Origin: a virus
Length of the DNA stretch: 29,661 nt
Strand: one strand, 5' to 3'
Virus record (IMG/VR): IMGVR_UViG_3300025508_000107
Coordinates: 1-29,661 of that record
In this document: one piece after another, positions 1-8,900 of the stretch
Layout of the letters: each line of letters begins with the position of its first letter
Position numbering within the stretch: the stretch's first letter is position 1
Position numbers and translations under genes: made by a program
The notes under the pieces: generated by a model
The model's database searches: none
What the model was told of the DNA's origin: nothing
The model's input: the letters and a program-made list of their open reading frames with translations, nothing else

Positions 1-3000
1 TTGAATTGTACACTTTGCGCTTCTAAAGTCTGCAATTGGGAATGTGTGAATAGCGACTTGAGTAATGGCTGCGGTAGAGGTTACAGTAGTATCAACGCCA
101 TACTCTTCTACTTGGAAGGAAGCTTTTGGTACAGTAACTCCTATACCAAGATTACCATTTGCTAAAAGCACCATCTTTTTACCATTAGTGCCAAAATTCC
201 AGTAGAAGCCATTTAATGCGTTAAACCACATATTTTCGCCACCACCAGATCCATCTAATCCTATACCAGCATCATTATATGTTCCACCATTATCATAGAA
301 TTTAAGTCTGTATGCTGCCTCAACGCTAGGATCTCCAAATCCATTAGTTATATAAGTAGTGCCAGAAACTTGTAATTTATGCGTTGGAGAATCTGTTCCG
401 ATACCAACATTGCCTACATCTTTAATAACCATTCTTGGAGTATTAACACCAGCGCCTGAACCTTTCGTGAAGAATCTTAGAGTGCCGCCTTCTAATAGAT
501 TGTTCGGGGCATAAGGAGCTTGTACAACATCAATACCAGCAACTTGTTTATGGGCATCACCTTGGGCTCCAGTTCTATTCCAGTATATTCCACCAATTTG
601 GTCGTTGTCTGTAGTTGTTTGAGATTCGAGCATAATGAAAGAACCATTTGCTCCTCCATTTACAGTTAAAAATTTACCATTTGAATCTGGCTTAAAGAAA
701 CTACCTGTATTAATATGGTTCGTAGGGTTGGTTGTGCCAATGCCAACATTACCTTGATAGTCAACTCGCATTCTTTCTGCTAAAGAAGTACCTGCCGCTC
801 CTGCAGTAGTATCTGCATTATTTGTATAAACTACAAACGCACCAGAGCCTTCCTTTTCCTGCGTGTCCGCATTGTTATTCTGACCAACCTCGGCCCCGAT
901 CCTTACTTGAGGAGTTTCGTTACTATTGTCATCTTCAAAGCTAAAATCAATAAAAGATTTCTGCTGTGCGAGGTCAGCGCCAGTATCATGGTGAAGCGTT
1001 AATAAAGTAGCATCTCCAGTATTTACCACCGTAGAAATAACAGGGCCTACATTAGCGGTGCCTGATAGATGGAGGTCTTTAAAGCGGTTGTTAGTATTTC
1101 CTAAGTCAAGAAGATTATCACTAATTGCATTGGTTGAGGTGTTCCAAGGTGTAATCTGGTTTGCATCACCCACAAAACGTAAACCAGTATCTCCACTTCC
1201 AATGGTTAATCTATCGCTAGTAGTACCAATACTACCTACGGTTCCGCCGTCTTTGCGGAGCTGTACGATGTCACCGTCGGTGGATAACCTGTTAAAAATA
1301 GCCGCTGTATTTGCCTGGCGCGTACTCCAGAGATATCCGTCAGATAAACCAGAGCCAGTAGCTGATGCACTGTTACCTGCATAGAATGTAGAACCTACAA
1401 ATAATGAACCAGCGCTGTCTATGCGTGCTGCTTCTGAGCCGCCATTATTAAAAGTAATTACATCAGAACCCGGAAAATTAATTGAAGTATTAGTGTCATT
1501 CTGACCTGCAATGAATGATGCATAAGCACCTGCTGATAGGTAAAGGTCTTTGAAGCGTTCGGTGTTTCGCCCTAAACTGCAAACGCCGTCTGTTTGAACG
1601 CCACTGCCGTCTGTTGGGTCTATCCGATTAGTTGCGCCTGTTAGTCCTGCTCCGTTGGTTCGTGGGTCAAGAATAATAGTGGAAACTAAATTTGAGCGAG
1701 ACTCAATACTACCTACGACGTTGCCGTTAAATCTAAACTCTGCAATAGTTCCATTGCTGTCCATACGATTAATGAAAAGACCTGCGTTACCTGACCTAGC
1801 CATTTGTATATGGTCGGGAGCAACCATTACACCCTCGGCACCTCCAGCGCCGTTAGCAGCTAAACTAGTATCAGTAGTACCCACCAACAGGTTGCCAGAG
1901 GAGTCGAGCCTCATACTTTCTATGTCGTTAGTCTTAAAAACTAAAGGATACGCGCCAGTTCCTGTTAATCGGTGTTCTGAACTACCCGAATGAGTCTGCA
2001 AAATAAGGTTTGAAGATAAACCAGTGTCTTCTAGTTTAAGTGTAGGAAATGTTGCTCTTGAAATGTGTAGCGCATCACTAGGCGAATCAGTACCAATACC
2101 AACACGGCTATTGGCCATATCAACATGAATCGTATCATCAACCTGAACAGATCTATTAGAAGAATTACCTACAAATATCTTACCTTCATCAAGATTAGGA
2201 GTAGCATTAGCTCTACCCGCACCGGTAATGTCAATAGAACCAGTTGATGGATGAACCTTGGTAATCTTTGCTATCTGTTGAACTAGAGATGCAGAACCGC
2301 TTGGAGGTACATCAGTCATTTCCCCTGGAATAGTTGATACATATAATGGAGAACCTTCAGTCCAACCATTTATATTGGTTGTCAAGTTACTCATAATACC
2401 AAAACTGTAAATATCAACTGGCACATTAATAGATACAGTTTCAGCGGCAACACCAAATGCCGGCATTAGAGAAGCATCATTAGCATCGGCTTTAGAAACA
2501 ACTGTTGTATTACCACTAATACCGGTGATAGTAACAACATCTCCTTTAGATAATGCTTCTCCGGCTTGTGCTTTAAATAAGACAGAACCTCTTAAATCTC
2601 CAATAAATTCAGTAGCTTCTACATCCAATCCATCAGCAAGTACAATACCATCGCTTGTACTTTCAAATATTTCTGTTCCACCAATTTGAAACTGAAGATT
2701 ACCTGTACCAGTATCATTTATGATAGATTTTAAACCATCATGATAAATTTCAAGATCATCATCATCGCCTAATAGAATCTTTTGATTATCAGCAAGATCT
2801 AGGTCTGCTGTAACTGTAACATTTGATTTATATGCAGCAATTTGAATTAAGTCACCAGCACTAACAGCAACACTAAATACAACACTCGAACCATTTGTTG
2901 CAGTAAAATCAGTTCCGTAATCCAATAAAATACCATTTAGATATACTTGTACTTGAGGGAGGTTAGTTCCTGATCCTGTGTTATAATCTAATGTGTTACT

Positions 3001-3258
3001 ATTTTGATCAGCGCCAGAAAAGGTTGTTTGATTTGCTACTTGGGCTGTATATTCAAACATTTCAAATGATGAATATATTGATCCTGGATCTCCACTCCCA
3101 ATTTCTATAACAGTGTCAACACCGCCAATAGATTTCTTCATATACGCTTTACCGTCGGCGGTATTAAGCGCTAATTCACCAAGATTTAGATTTGCTGGAA
3201 GGGGTATCGCACCTGATACTGCGGAGCGTCTTATACGAATGTCTGTTTGTCTGGCCAA
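1..3258 (-). CDS. Large tail fibre, TTG start, 3' end beyond window
   Basis: The frame is open from TTG at 3258 to the left edge: exactly 1086 codons with no stop seen. TTG is chosen because AGGAG lies 9 bases upstream and the reading ARQTDIRIRRSAVSGAIPLP then NLGELALNTADGKAYMKK is a usual fibre N-terminus. An Ig-like piece follows (VQVYLNGILLDYGTDFTATN), then DDDLEIYHDG near residue 166, SPLYVSTIPGEMTD and GAGRANATPNLDEGKIFVGN near 345. VGIGT-type motifs occur near residues 386, 835, 950 and 1033, and RFKDLYLSAGA/RFKDLHLSGTA lie between. The window ends at RSAKCTIQ, which looks like the start of another fibre domain. The central block is GC-richer than the rest. It is probably a host-range fibre; whether it ends in an S74 domain cannot be seen. 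Confidence 0.85.
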   Translation of the reverse strand, partial: MARQTDIRIRRSAVSGAIPLPANLNLGELALNTADGKAYMKKSIGGVDTVIEIGSGDPGSIYSSFEMFEYTAQVANQTTFSGADQNSNTLDYNTGSGTNLPQVQVYLNGILLDYGTDFTATNGSSVVFSVAVSAGDLIQIAAYKSNVTVTADLDLADNQKILLGDDDDLEIYHDGLKSIINDTGTGNLQFQIGGTEIFESTSDGIVLADGLDVEATEFIGDLRGSVLFKAQAGEALSKGDVVTITGISGNTTVVSKADANDASLMPAFGVAAETVSINVPVDIYSFGIMSNLTTNINGWTEGSPLYVSTIPGEMTDVPPSGSASLVQQIAKITKVHPSTGSIDITGAGRANATPNLDEGKIFVGNSSNRSVQVDDTIHVDMANSRVGIGTDSPSDALHISRATFPTLKLEDTGLSSNLILQTHSGSSEHRLTGTGAYPLVFKTNDIESMRLDSSGNLLVGTTDTSLAANGAGGAEGVMVAPDHIQMARSGNAGLFINRMDSNGTIAEFRFNGNVVGSIESRSNLVSTIILDPRTNGAGLTGATNRIDPTDGSGVQTDGVCSLGRNTERFKDLYLSAGAYASFIAGQNDTNTSINFPGSDVITFNNGGSEAARIDSAGSLFVGSTFYAGNSASATGSGLSDGYLWSTRQANTAAIFNRLSTDGDIVQLRKDGGTVGSIGTTSDRLTIGSGDTGLRFVGDANQITPWNTSTNAISDNLLDLGNTNNRFKDLHLSGTANVGPVISTVVNTGDATLLTLHHDTGADLAQQKSFIDFSFEDDNSNETPQVRIGAEVGQNNNADTQEKEGSGAFVVYTNNADTTAGAAGTSLAERMRVDYQGNVGIGTTNPTNHINTGSFFKPDSNGKFLTVNGGANGSFIMLESQTTTDNDQIGGIYWNRTGAQGDAHKQVAGIDVVQAPYAPNNLLEGGTLRFFTKGSGAGVNTPRMVIKDVGNVGIGTDSPTHKLQVSGTTYITNGFGDPSVEAAYRLKFYDNGGTYNDAGIGLDGSGGGENMWFNALNGFYWNFGTNGKKMVLLANGNLGIGVTVPKASFQVEEYGVDTTVTSTAAITQVAIHTFPIADFRSAKCTIQ

Positions 3259-3280
3259 TTTTGGCTTCTCCTGTTATCAA

Positions 3281-3307
3281 TCTCTATATAGAGAATTTTA
3301 TAAAATT
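3281..3307. repeat. Two adjoining perfect 14-bp palindromes
   Basis: TCTCTATATAGAGA (3281..3294) and AATTTTATAAAATT (3294..3307) share one base and are both perfect. They lie in the loop of the long stem, in the untranslated leader. They could fold as small hairpins in RNA or bind a dimeric protein in DNA. Confidence 0.75.
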
Positions 3308-3329
3308 AAAAAACTTGTATTTACAAGCT
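3302..3329 (-). terminator. Terminator-like hairpin after the 569-residue gene
   Basis: Read on the minus strand, AGCTTGT-AAAT-ACAAGTT forms a 7-bp stem (one G-U) and runs into TTTTTTAATTTT. It could end or weaken transcripts arriving from upstream. The late start near 3333 lies just before it, where it would instead be a 5' end hairpin. The stem is AT-rich and short. Confidence 0.5.
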
Positions 3330-3338
3330 ATATAGTTC

Positions 3339-3346
3339 TATTTATA
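3339..3346 (-). promoter_or_regulatory. T4-type late promoter match before the last fibre gene
   Basis: Exact TATAAATA on the minus strand at the inner edge of the upstream arm of an inverted repeat. The predicted start near 3333 lies downstream of that arm, so transcripts from here lack it. The leader to the TTG at 3258 is about 75 bases. Confidence 0.7.
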
Positions 3347-3368
3347 ACAGGAGAAACCTTAGATCAGA

Positions 3369-5078
3369 TTAGTATGTGCCACCATCAATAATAGCAGAAG
3401 CAATTGGTACACCAGATGCATTAAATTGCATAACATCACCAAGTGTTCCGGTAACAAAGGCAAGAGCAGTACCCGCAGTATTAGCAATAAATACTCCGTT
3501 TCCAGTAAAGCTAGATAAACCAGTACCGCCATGAGTAACTGCAAGGTCGGTGCCAAGTGTTAATGAGCCAGATACATCTAAATTGCCATTTAGATCTAAG
3601 TCTGCATTAACTTCAACTTCATTAGTATTTGAATCGAGTACTAACTTACCAGATGTTGTGGTAATTGTTTGATCATCAGCAATAGCAATTGTAATATTGC
3701 CAAGAGCTGCACCAGTACCATATACATCACCAAATTGAGCATCACCCCATGGTGTAGTAAAGTTTTCATCAGATGAGTTTGCTTCTGCTGAATCATCTGG
3801 CTTAAATACAAACCTTTGTGATTGTATATCAAAACCAAAGAAACCATCAACAACTGCAGTACCATTACCCCACTTAAAGTTAATACCACGATCAATACCA
3901 TCTGAAGTAACAACTGTTGTGTTATCAGCCAACATTAGAACTGGATCGTCTAGAGTAATAACGCTAGAGTTAACAGAAGTTGTTGTACCATTAACAGTTA
4001 GGTTACCACCAACAATAAGATTATTACCAATTTCTACATCATTGGTAAGTGCAACAGTAATTGTATCACCAGTAACAGAAGTTTCAATTTGATTTGTAGT
4101 ACCAAGTATAGAAAGAGTATCTGTTAGTAGTGAAACGCCATCATCAGTACCAGAATCTGCAGCAATATTAAGAACAGTAGCAATAGTGGTTGTACTTGCC
4201 GCTGTTAATCTACCTTGTTGGTCAACTGTAAACGCCGGTATTGTAGTTGCTGATCCATAAGATCCAGGAGTAACCGATGTATCATCAAGATCAATATTTA
4301 CGTTATTTGCAGTAACTTGAGTAGTAATACCAGTAAGACCGCTAAAGTCTAGAGTTTCTGATAATAAAGCAATTCCATCTGAGCCAGAATCACCTGTAAT
4401 ATTTAATGTTGTTGCTAATGCTGCTGTTCCAGCTGCTGTTAATCTACCCTGTTGGTCAACTGTAAACGTTGGTATCTGAGTTGTAGAACCATAAGATCCT
4501 GGGGTAACTATTGTATCATCAAGATCAATACTAAGACTATTACCAGATGCTGCTGTGGTAATACCAGTATCACCAGTAAAAGTAATTGTTTCGCTGTCTA
4601 GATCAATTGCGCCGGTTCCAGTATCGCCAGCAAAATCTAAGTCTTGAGCAGTTACAACACTGTCAATATAAGTCTTAGCAGCTAATGCTGTAAGTAGTTG
4701 AGAGTTAGAAGCACCAGCAAGAGTTGTAGATGTAGAAATACTTGTAACAACTTGACCAGTGCCACCCGATACTTCAAGAGCAAGAGATCCAATGTTTAAA
4801 TCTGTTACATGCTTATTAGCATCAACTATAAGAGCTGAGTTTGCTGTTGTAGTACCATGAACATGATCAAGTAGATCAGTAAAGTATTTACCACCAATAA
4901 TACCTATACCAGTAGCAACTCCACCGGCTTCATTTCCAGTACCAATGTATAATCTATCGCCATTATTTGCTTGTGTACCAGCTACATAAGAGTATGCTAA
5001 TTCGCCAGTTTTAATATTACTAGGAGCAGCAGTTGTTGCGCCCGTAGTTAAGATTTTAATTCTTGTTAAATTGGCCAC
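3369..5078 (-). CDS. Fibre-like structural protein with tandem 78-residue repeats
   Basis: A 569-residue beta-repeat protein, probably a tail fibre or fibre-tip component. It starts at GTG 5078 with AGGAGG 9 bases upstream. The N-terminus (MANLTRIKILTTGATTAAPS, then IKTGELAYSY and GDRLYIGTG) is an attachment-like module. The middle has about two and a half tandem repeats with SYGS...FTVDQQGRLTAA. Next is a GNLTVNGTTTSVNSS module followed by GINFKWGNGTAVVDGFFGFD, common in marine T4-like fibres. The end has DLDLNGNLDVSGSLTLGTDL, a VTHGGTGLSSFTGNGVF segment (typical of fibre ends) and the tail IIDGGTY. It lies between two fibre-related genes. The receptor role is inferred from motifs and context. 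Confidence 0.8.
   Translation of the reverse strand: MANLTRIKILTTGATTAAPSNIKTGELAYSYVAGTQANNGDRLYIGTGNEAGGVATGIGIIGGKYFTDLLDHVHGTTTANSALIVDANKHVTDLNIGSLALEVSGGTGQVVTSISTSTTLAGASNSQLLTALAAKTYIDSVVTAQDLDFAGDTGTGAIDLDSETITFTGDTGITTAASGNSLSIDLDDTIVTPGSYGSTTQIPTFTVDQQGRLTAAGTAALATTLNITGDSGSDGIALLSETLDFSGLTGITTQVTANNVNIDLDDTSVTPGSYGSATTIPAFTVDQQGRLTAASTTTIATVLNIAADSGTDDGVSLLTDTLSILGTTNQIETSVTGDTITVALTNDVEIGNNLIVGGNLTVNGTTTSVNSSVITLDDPVLMLADNTTVVTSDGIDRGINFKWGNGTAVVDGFFGFDIQSQRFVFKPDDSAEANSSDENFTTPWGDAQFGDVYGTGAALGNITIAIADDQTITTTSGKLVLDSNTNEVEVNADLDLNGNLDVSGSLTLGTDLAVTHGGTGLSSFTGNGVFIANTAGTALAFVTGTLGDVMQFNASGVPIASAIIDGGTY
4040..4630 (-). repeat. About 2.5 tandem 78-residue repeats in the 569-residue fibre protein
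   Basis: The period is 234 bases: the matching strings GCTGTTAATCTACC (plus strand) start at 4201 and 4435. The two full copies share DLDDTxVTPGSYGS and FTVDQQGRLTAA; the third is shortened to its first part (GTDDGVSLLTDTLS). DNA similarity of the two full copies is high around 4201..4295 and 4435..4530. Confidence 0.78.
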
Positions 5079-5323
5079 TAATATGTGCCTCCTATTATAT
5101 TCAGATTTTCATTTTCAATCTGAGTTGTAACTTTATATTCTCCGGCAGTGGCGTCATAAATCATCATAACTCCATCACTTTGTCCTGACGCGTTTACATC
5201 TGCTAAATCACCAAGACGTAATTCACCGGCTTGGATTTTTACAGTAGTGGCTACAATTTCTTGTTGAGTTTGAGCCTTGCCTTTTAATTTGCCTGTAGTT
5301 CTAACTTTAGCTTTTATGCTCAT
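5078..5323 (-). CDS. Small fibre-associated protein ending in IIGGTY
   Basis: An 81-residue protein of unknown function. The basic N-terminus (MSIKAKVRTTGKLKGKAQTQ) is followed by VKIQAGELRLGDLADVN and MMIYDATAGEYKV. The GEL...Y pattern also occurs at the N-terminus of the two following fibre genes (IKTGELAYSY, LNLGELALNT). The C-terminus ENLNIIGGTY resembles that of the next gene (SAIIDGGTY). ATG at 5323 overlaps the upstream stop (TAATG). Its stop TAG overlaps the GTG start of the next gene (TAGTG). It may be a short attachment or linker piece of the fibre set; this is inference. Confidence 0.68.
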   Translation of the reverse strand: MSIKAKVRTTGKLKGKAQTQQEIVATTVKIQAGELRLGDLADVNASGQSDGVMMIYDATAGEYKVTTQIENENLNIIGGTY

Positions 5324-5664
5324 TAACTTGCCCTTGTCACTCCTGGTCTAACTTCTAACTGGCCTTCTACTATTCGAGTAACTTCGCCAGTAACTGTTTT
5401 AGTAATTTCTACATCATAGACATAACGACCAGCTTTCATACCATTAGTAGTAATAGCTGATAATTCTATTTTTACAGTACCTCCAATCGCATTATACAAT
5501 GAGGCTGTAAAACTAGTTGATGTTGAAGACGTGTAAGTTTTTCTTATTTGGCCTTCAACTGTATATCCAGCAAGATCTAAAGCATCTCCACTTGAATCAG
5601 TAACATCGATTTCAACTGAAAAGGTAGTACCTTGATCAACTGATAAATTAGAATATATCGCCAT
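5323..5664 (-). CDS. Small beta-sandwich virion protein
   Basis: A 113-residue protein I can only describe. The pattern SVDQGTTFSVEIDVTDSSGD, then LAGYTVEGQIRKTYTSST, GTVKIELSA, GMKAGRYVYDVEITKTVTGE and RIVEGQLEVRPGVTR is that of a small immunoglobulin-like or baseplate-upper-protein-like beta sandwich, common next to phage fibre genes. It has no signal peptide or membrane segment. ATG at 5664 has a strong AAAGGAAAGGA site and its own late-promoter match. The stop overlaps the next start by one base (TAATG). A fibre adaptor or collar role is inferred from its location. Confidence 0.75.
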   Translation of the reverse strand: MAIYSNLSVDQGTTFSVEIDVTDSSGDALDLAGYTVEGQIRKTYTSSTSTSFTASLYNAIGGTVKIELSAITTNGMKAGRYVYDVEITKTVTGEVTRIVEGQLEVRPGVTRAS

Positions 5665-5681
5665 TCTATATTTCCTTTCCT

Positions 5682-5993
5682 TTAGTTATTTATATCTTTT
5701 AAGTTTTCGATCTCAGATCTAAGTAATTTATTTTCTTCTTTAAGTTCTTTAATTGCTTCAATAAAGAGAGCAGATAGTTGGTTATAGTCTACAACCTTAT
5801 GAGTCTCGCCTTCTGTGTTTAAAGTTTCGGTATCTTTAACAGCTGAAGGTAATACATCTTCAACGTTTTGAGCAATTACACCAGCAGATTCTTTACCATC
5901 TTTAATCCATTCGAACGTAACACCATCCAATTGACATACTTTATCAAGCGCATTTTCTACTGTCTTGATATTTTCTTTTAATTTAATATCTGA
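5682..5993 (-). other. Peptidase S74 intramolecular chaperone domain of the giant fibre
   Basis: Residues 2494-2596 begin with SDIKLKENI, matching the S-D-x-(R/K)-L-K-x-x-I signature that holds the catalytic Ser-Lys pair of endosialidase-type chaperones. GVTFEWIKDGK, AGVIAQNVEDVLPSAV, VDYNQLSALFIEAIKELK and a coiled coil follow, all in the expected order. After trimer folding, cleavage just before Ser2494 would release about 103 residues. Confidence 0.88.
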
Positions 5994-8900
5994 AGAAGTT
6001 GAAGTAGAGTATGCAATAATATCAGCGTCTGCGTGGAATGTTCCACCTTCCGACATCCTAAAGTCTTCACTGTTGTTTGTACTAGTACCTAGATAAAAAC
6101 TTATTTGGTCAGGGCCTGACGAATACGGGACGAAGCGTATATATTGGTCTGTATTACCTACATAAATATTATCCGTTGTGCTGTTTATTCTTTGATCGTC
6201 CATCAAACTAATGGTTAGCGTGTCATAGTCTGTATTACCAACAAATTTTATCCCCTCGGCCTGATTTAGATAGAGGGTATCTGTTGGGCCATCTGCTGTC
6301 ATAATGCCAACATCCTCAACCGATATATAGCTAAATGCATTTTGATTAACATCAGCACTAGCAGAAATGCCATCAAGTTTATTATGATGAGCAACTGACA
6401 TCACACCTGCCGCAGTACTTGAGGCCTCAAATATTTCAGTATTATTACCAGTACTAGAATTAATACCAACAATAGCAGTACTTGTTGTAACACTTAGGTT
6501 AGTACCAGGAGCGCTAATAGTCAGATCATCACCACTTGGAGTTAGAGTAACAATACCACCAGGAACATACTGTATATCATCAGAACCTGTGCCTGATCCT
6601 CCAGCCGCTAGTCTATGAATTACGTTAGCGCCATTATCAACAAAGCTGTGAGAATATGTTGTATCACTATCAGTAGCTGAAATAGTAAGCGATGCATCAG
6701 TACCTCTTGTTACTGCTACGTTAGCTCCACCGGTAAGTAAAATATATTGTGGGCTTTCAGTACTGCCATCTAATCTTAAGTATGGATCATTATTGCTAAG
6801 AACATTTTGTACACATTTAAATGTATATCTTTCATCAGTATTATCAGACGCAGGAATTGTAACAGTTTTTGTCTGTACTCCAGTTACATGACCTCTTGTA
6901 TTTGATGTAACACCACTAACTGCTGTGAATGTTCCGCCATAAGTAGGAGCAGCTGTGGTTGTTGTATTAGTACGTGCAGTATCTTTATGAGCAAATGTTA
7001 GATCAAATGGGTCAGCGTCTGAGCCTGGAGTGATATCAGACCAGTTAATATCAATATCATTACCTTCAACAAACTTCCATTCTTTACCATGACTAATAGT
7101 TACTTCAGTACCATCGCCGTCTTCAACTTGGAAAGTTGTTAACTGATTAGTATCGGTATTATCTGAAGCAGGAATTGTAACAGTTTTTGTTTGTACTCCA
7201 GTTATGTGACCTTGAGAATTTGATGTAACAGCAGAAATTGCTGTGAATGTTGCGCCATAAGCAGGAGCAGCTGTGGTTGTTGTATTAGTTCTGGCTATAT
7301 CACTATGGTTAAGAGTAATAGTTTCATTAGTACTTTGGTCAGTTGTAAAATTGCCTCCAAGAGTATTAATTGCAGTACCACCACTTATAGTAATAGTTGC
7401 ATTATTTGGAACCGAACCAGCGGGCAATGTAAATGGCTTAGTAATTACTTGAGTTACATGGCCTTGAGCATTTACATCAACACCCGATACTACAGAGAAC
7501 TGACCACTATGTGCAAGTGTTGTGCCGTCGGCCGTTGTATCTGTATGTGATACATTGGAATGATTAATTTGTAATCTATGGCTCTCACCAGTTTCAACAG
7601 TAACAAAGTCAGTAGCAATTGCTGTTCCACCATCAATAGCCAATGTTTCATTTCGAGTTATTGTTACAGCACTGTTACTATCATCACGAATTACAAAGCT
7701 TGTTTGGTCAGCATTATCAGGGGCATATGACATATTGTGATACGCCATTGCTGTATCACCAATAGATTGCTGCCATCTATTACTTGACTCATTCCACTTT
7801 AAGAATGCGTTGGTGTATGATCCACGTTCTACTTCAATACCAGCATCTTCAGTTGGAGCCTGATTCGGATAATCAGAGTTAACAACCATAAAGTTATCAG
7901 CAATATTAAGATTAGCAGTATTAACTGAAGTTGTTGTACCAGTAATAGTTAAATTACCTCTGATTCTTAGATCTAGATCATTACCACCATCGCCTATATA
8001 AGCAACGCCTTGTAAAGGATTTAATCCAGCAAGCCTTGCTCTTAGATTAGAATCGTTAACGTTAATGTCTGTATTTGTGTCTGTACCGGTAATAGTAATT
8101 CTATCTAAAGATTCACTTCCAGTAACTGTTACAGTACCACCACCAACAACTTGAACAAGATCTGACGTACCATCATTTAATCTTATATATGGATTGGCAC
8201 CATCACCCTGAACATCTAAAGTTGCTGTTCTTTGTGATGAGATATAACCTGGATTAACAAAAGCAACAGTAATGTTATCGCCACTTCTAGTAGTAGTAAT
8301 ATTACTTCCACCAGTAATGTTTACAGTATTTCCAGATGTTACAGCCGAAGTTGTCGAACCATCGCCGATATTCCATGATCCATAATTATCAAATCTTCCA
8401 TCTAGATCTCTAGTTCCAACTGCAGTAAGATGTCCTCTTGTATCAACTGTGACAGATTCAATTACTATACCATTATCATCACCGCCATATGTTCCATTTA
8501 ATGCGGTTGCTGGATGACCATAAGATACAGTATTATTTGTAGAACTATAAGTGGTTGTTAAGAATCCATCATCAGCAAAGTTAACAATTCCATTAACATT
8601 AATATCAGCTCTCTTAGTTCCTTCAGTATAAAGATCCCAGCCATCCCATCCAAGATTAGCAAGAGTAAGATTTCTTGTAGCAACTGTTGCATTAGCATCA
8701 GTAACATGACCAAGAGTATTGGTTGTAATATTAAAGTCTAAATCAGAAATTACTGTAGCACCAGTTAATAGGCCAGTATCGATATTAATATCATCACCAG
8801 GATATGTTGGTGGAGTGTAAACATATGATTCAGTTGCTGATGAAATAGCAGTAATATGACCAAATGTATCAAGAGTAATATCTTGAATATAGGTTCTTCC

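Larger units (their letters stand above)
3264..3358 (-). promoter_or_regulatory. Long-range stem hiding the ribosome site of the last fibre gene
   Basis: On the minus-strand RNA, GGUUUCUCCUGUUAU (3358 to 3344) pairs with AUAACAGGAGAAGCC (3277 to 3263). This is 15 pairs with one G-U wobble, and 12 of them form a perfect DNA inverted repeat (3266..3277 and 3344..3355). The downstream arm contains AGGAG, the ribosome site for the TTG start at 3258. The late promoter element overlaps the inner end of the upstream arm. RNA read through from upstream would have a closed site; RNA begun at the late promoter would not. Confidence 0.65.

Noticed and set aside
1058-1993. Two plus-strand open frames of about 110 codons
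   Set aside because: Both are antisense to the last fibre, in its GC-richer block where stops are rarer. Their sequences look like complements of Gly/Ser/Asn-rich codons.
3113-3391. Plus-strand open frame crossing the regulatory spacer
   Set aside because: It overlaps the start of one fibre and the end of another on the opposite strand, and its middle is the palindrome region. There is no supporting ribosome site.
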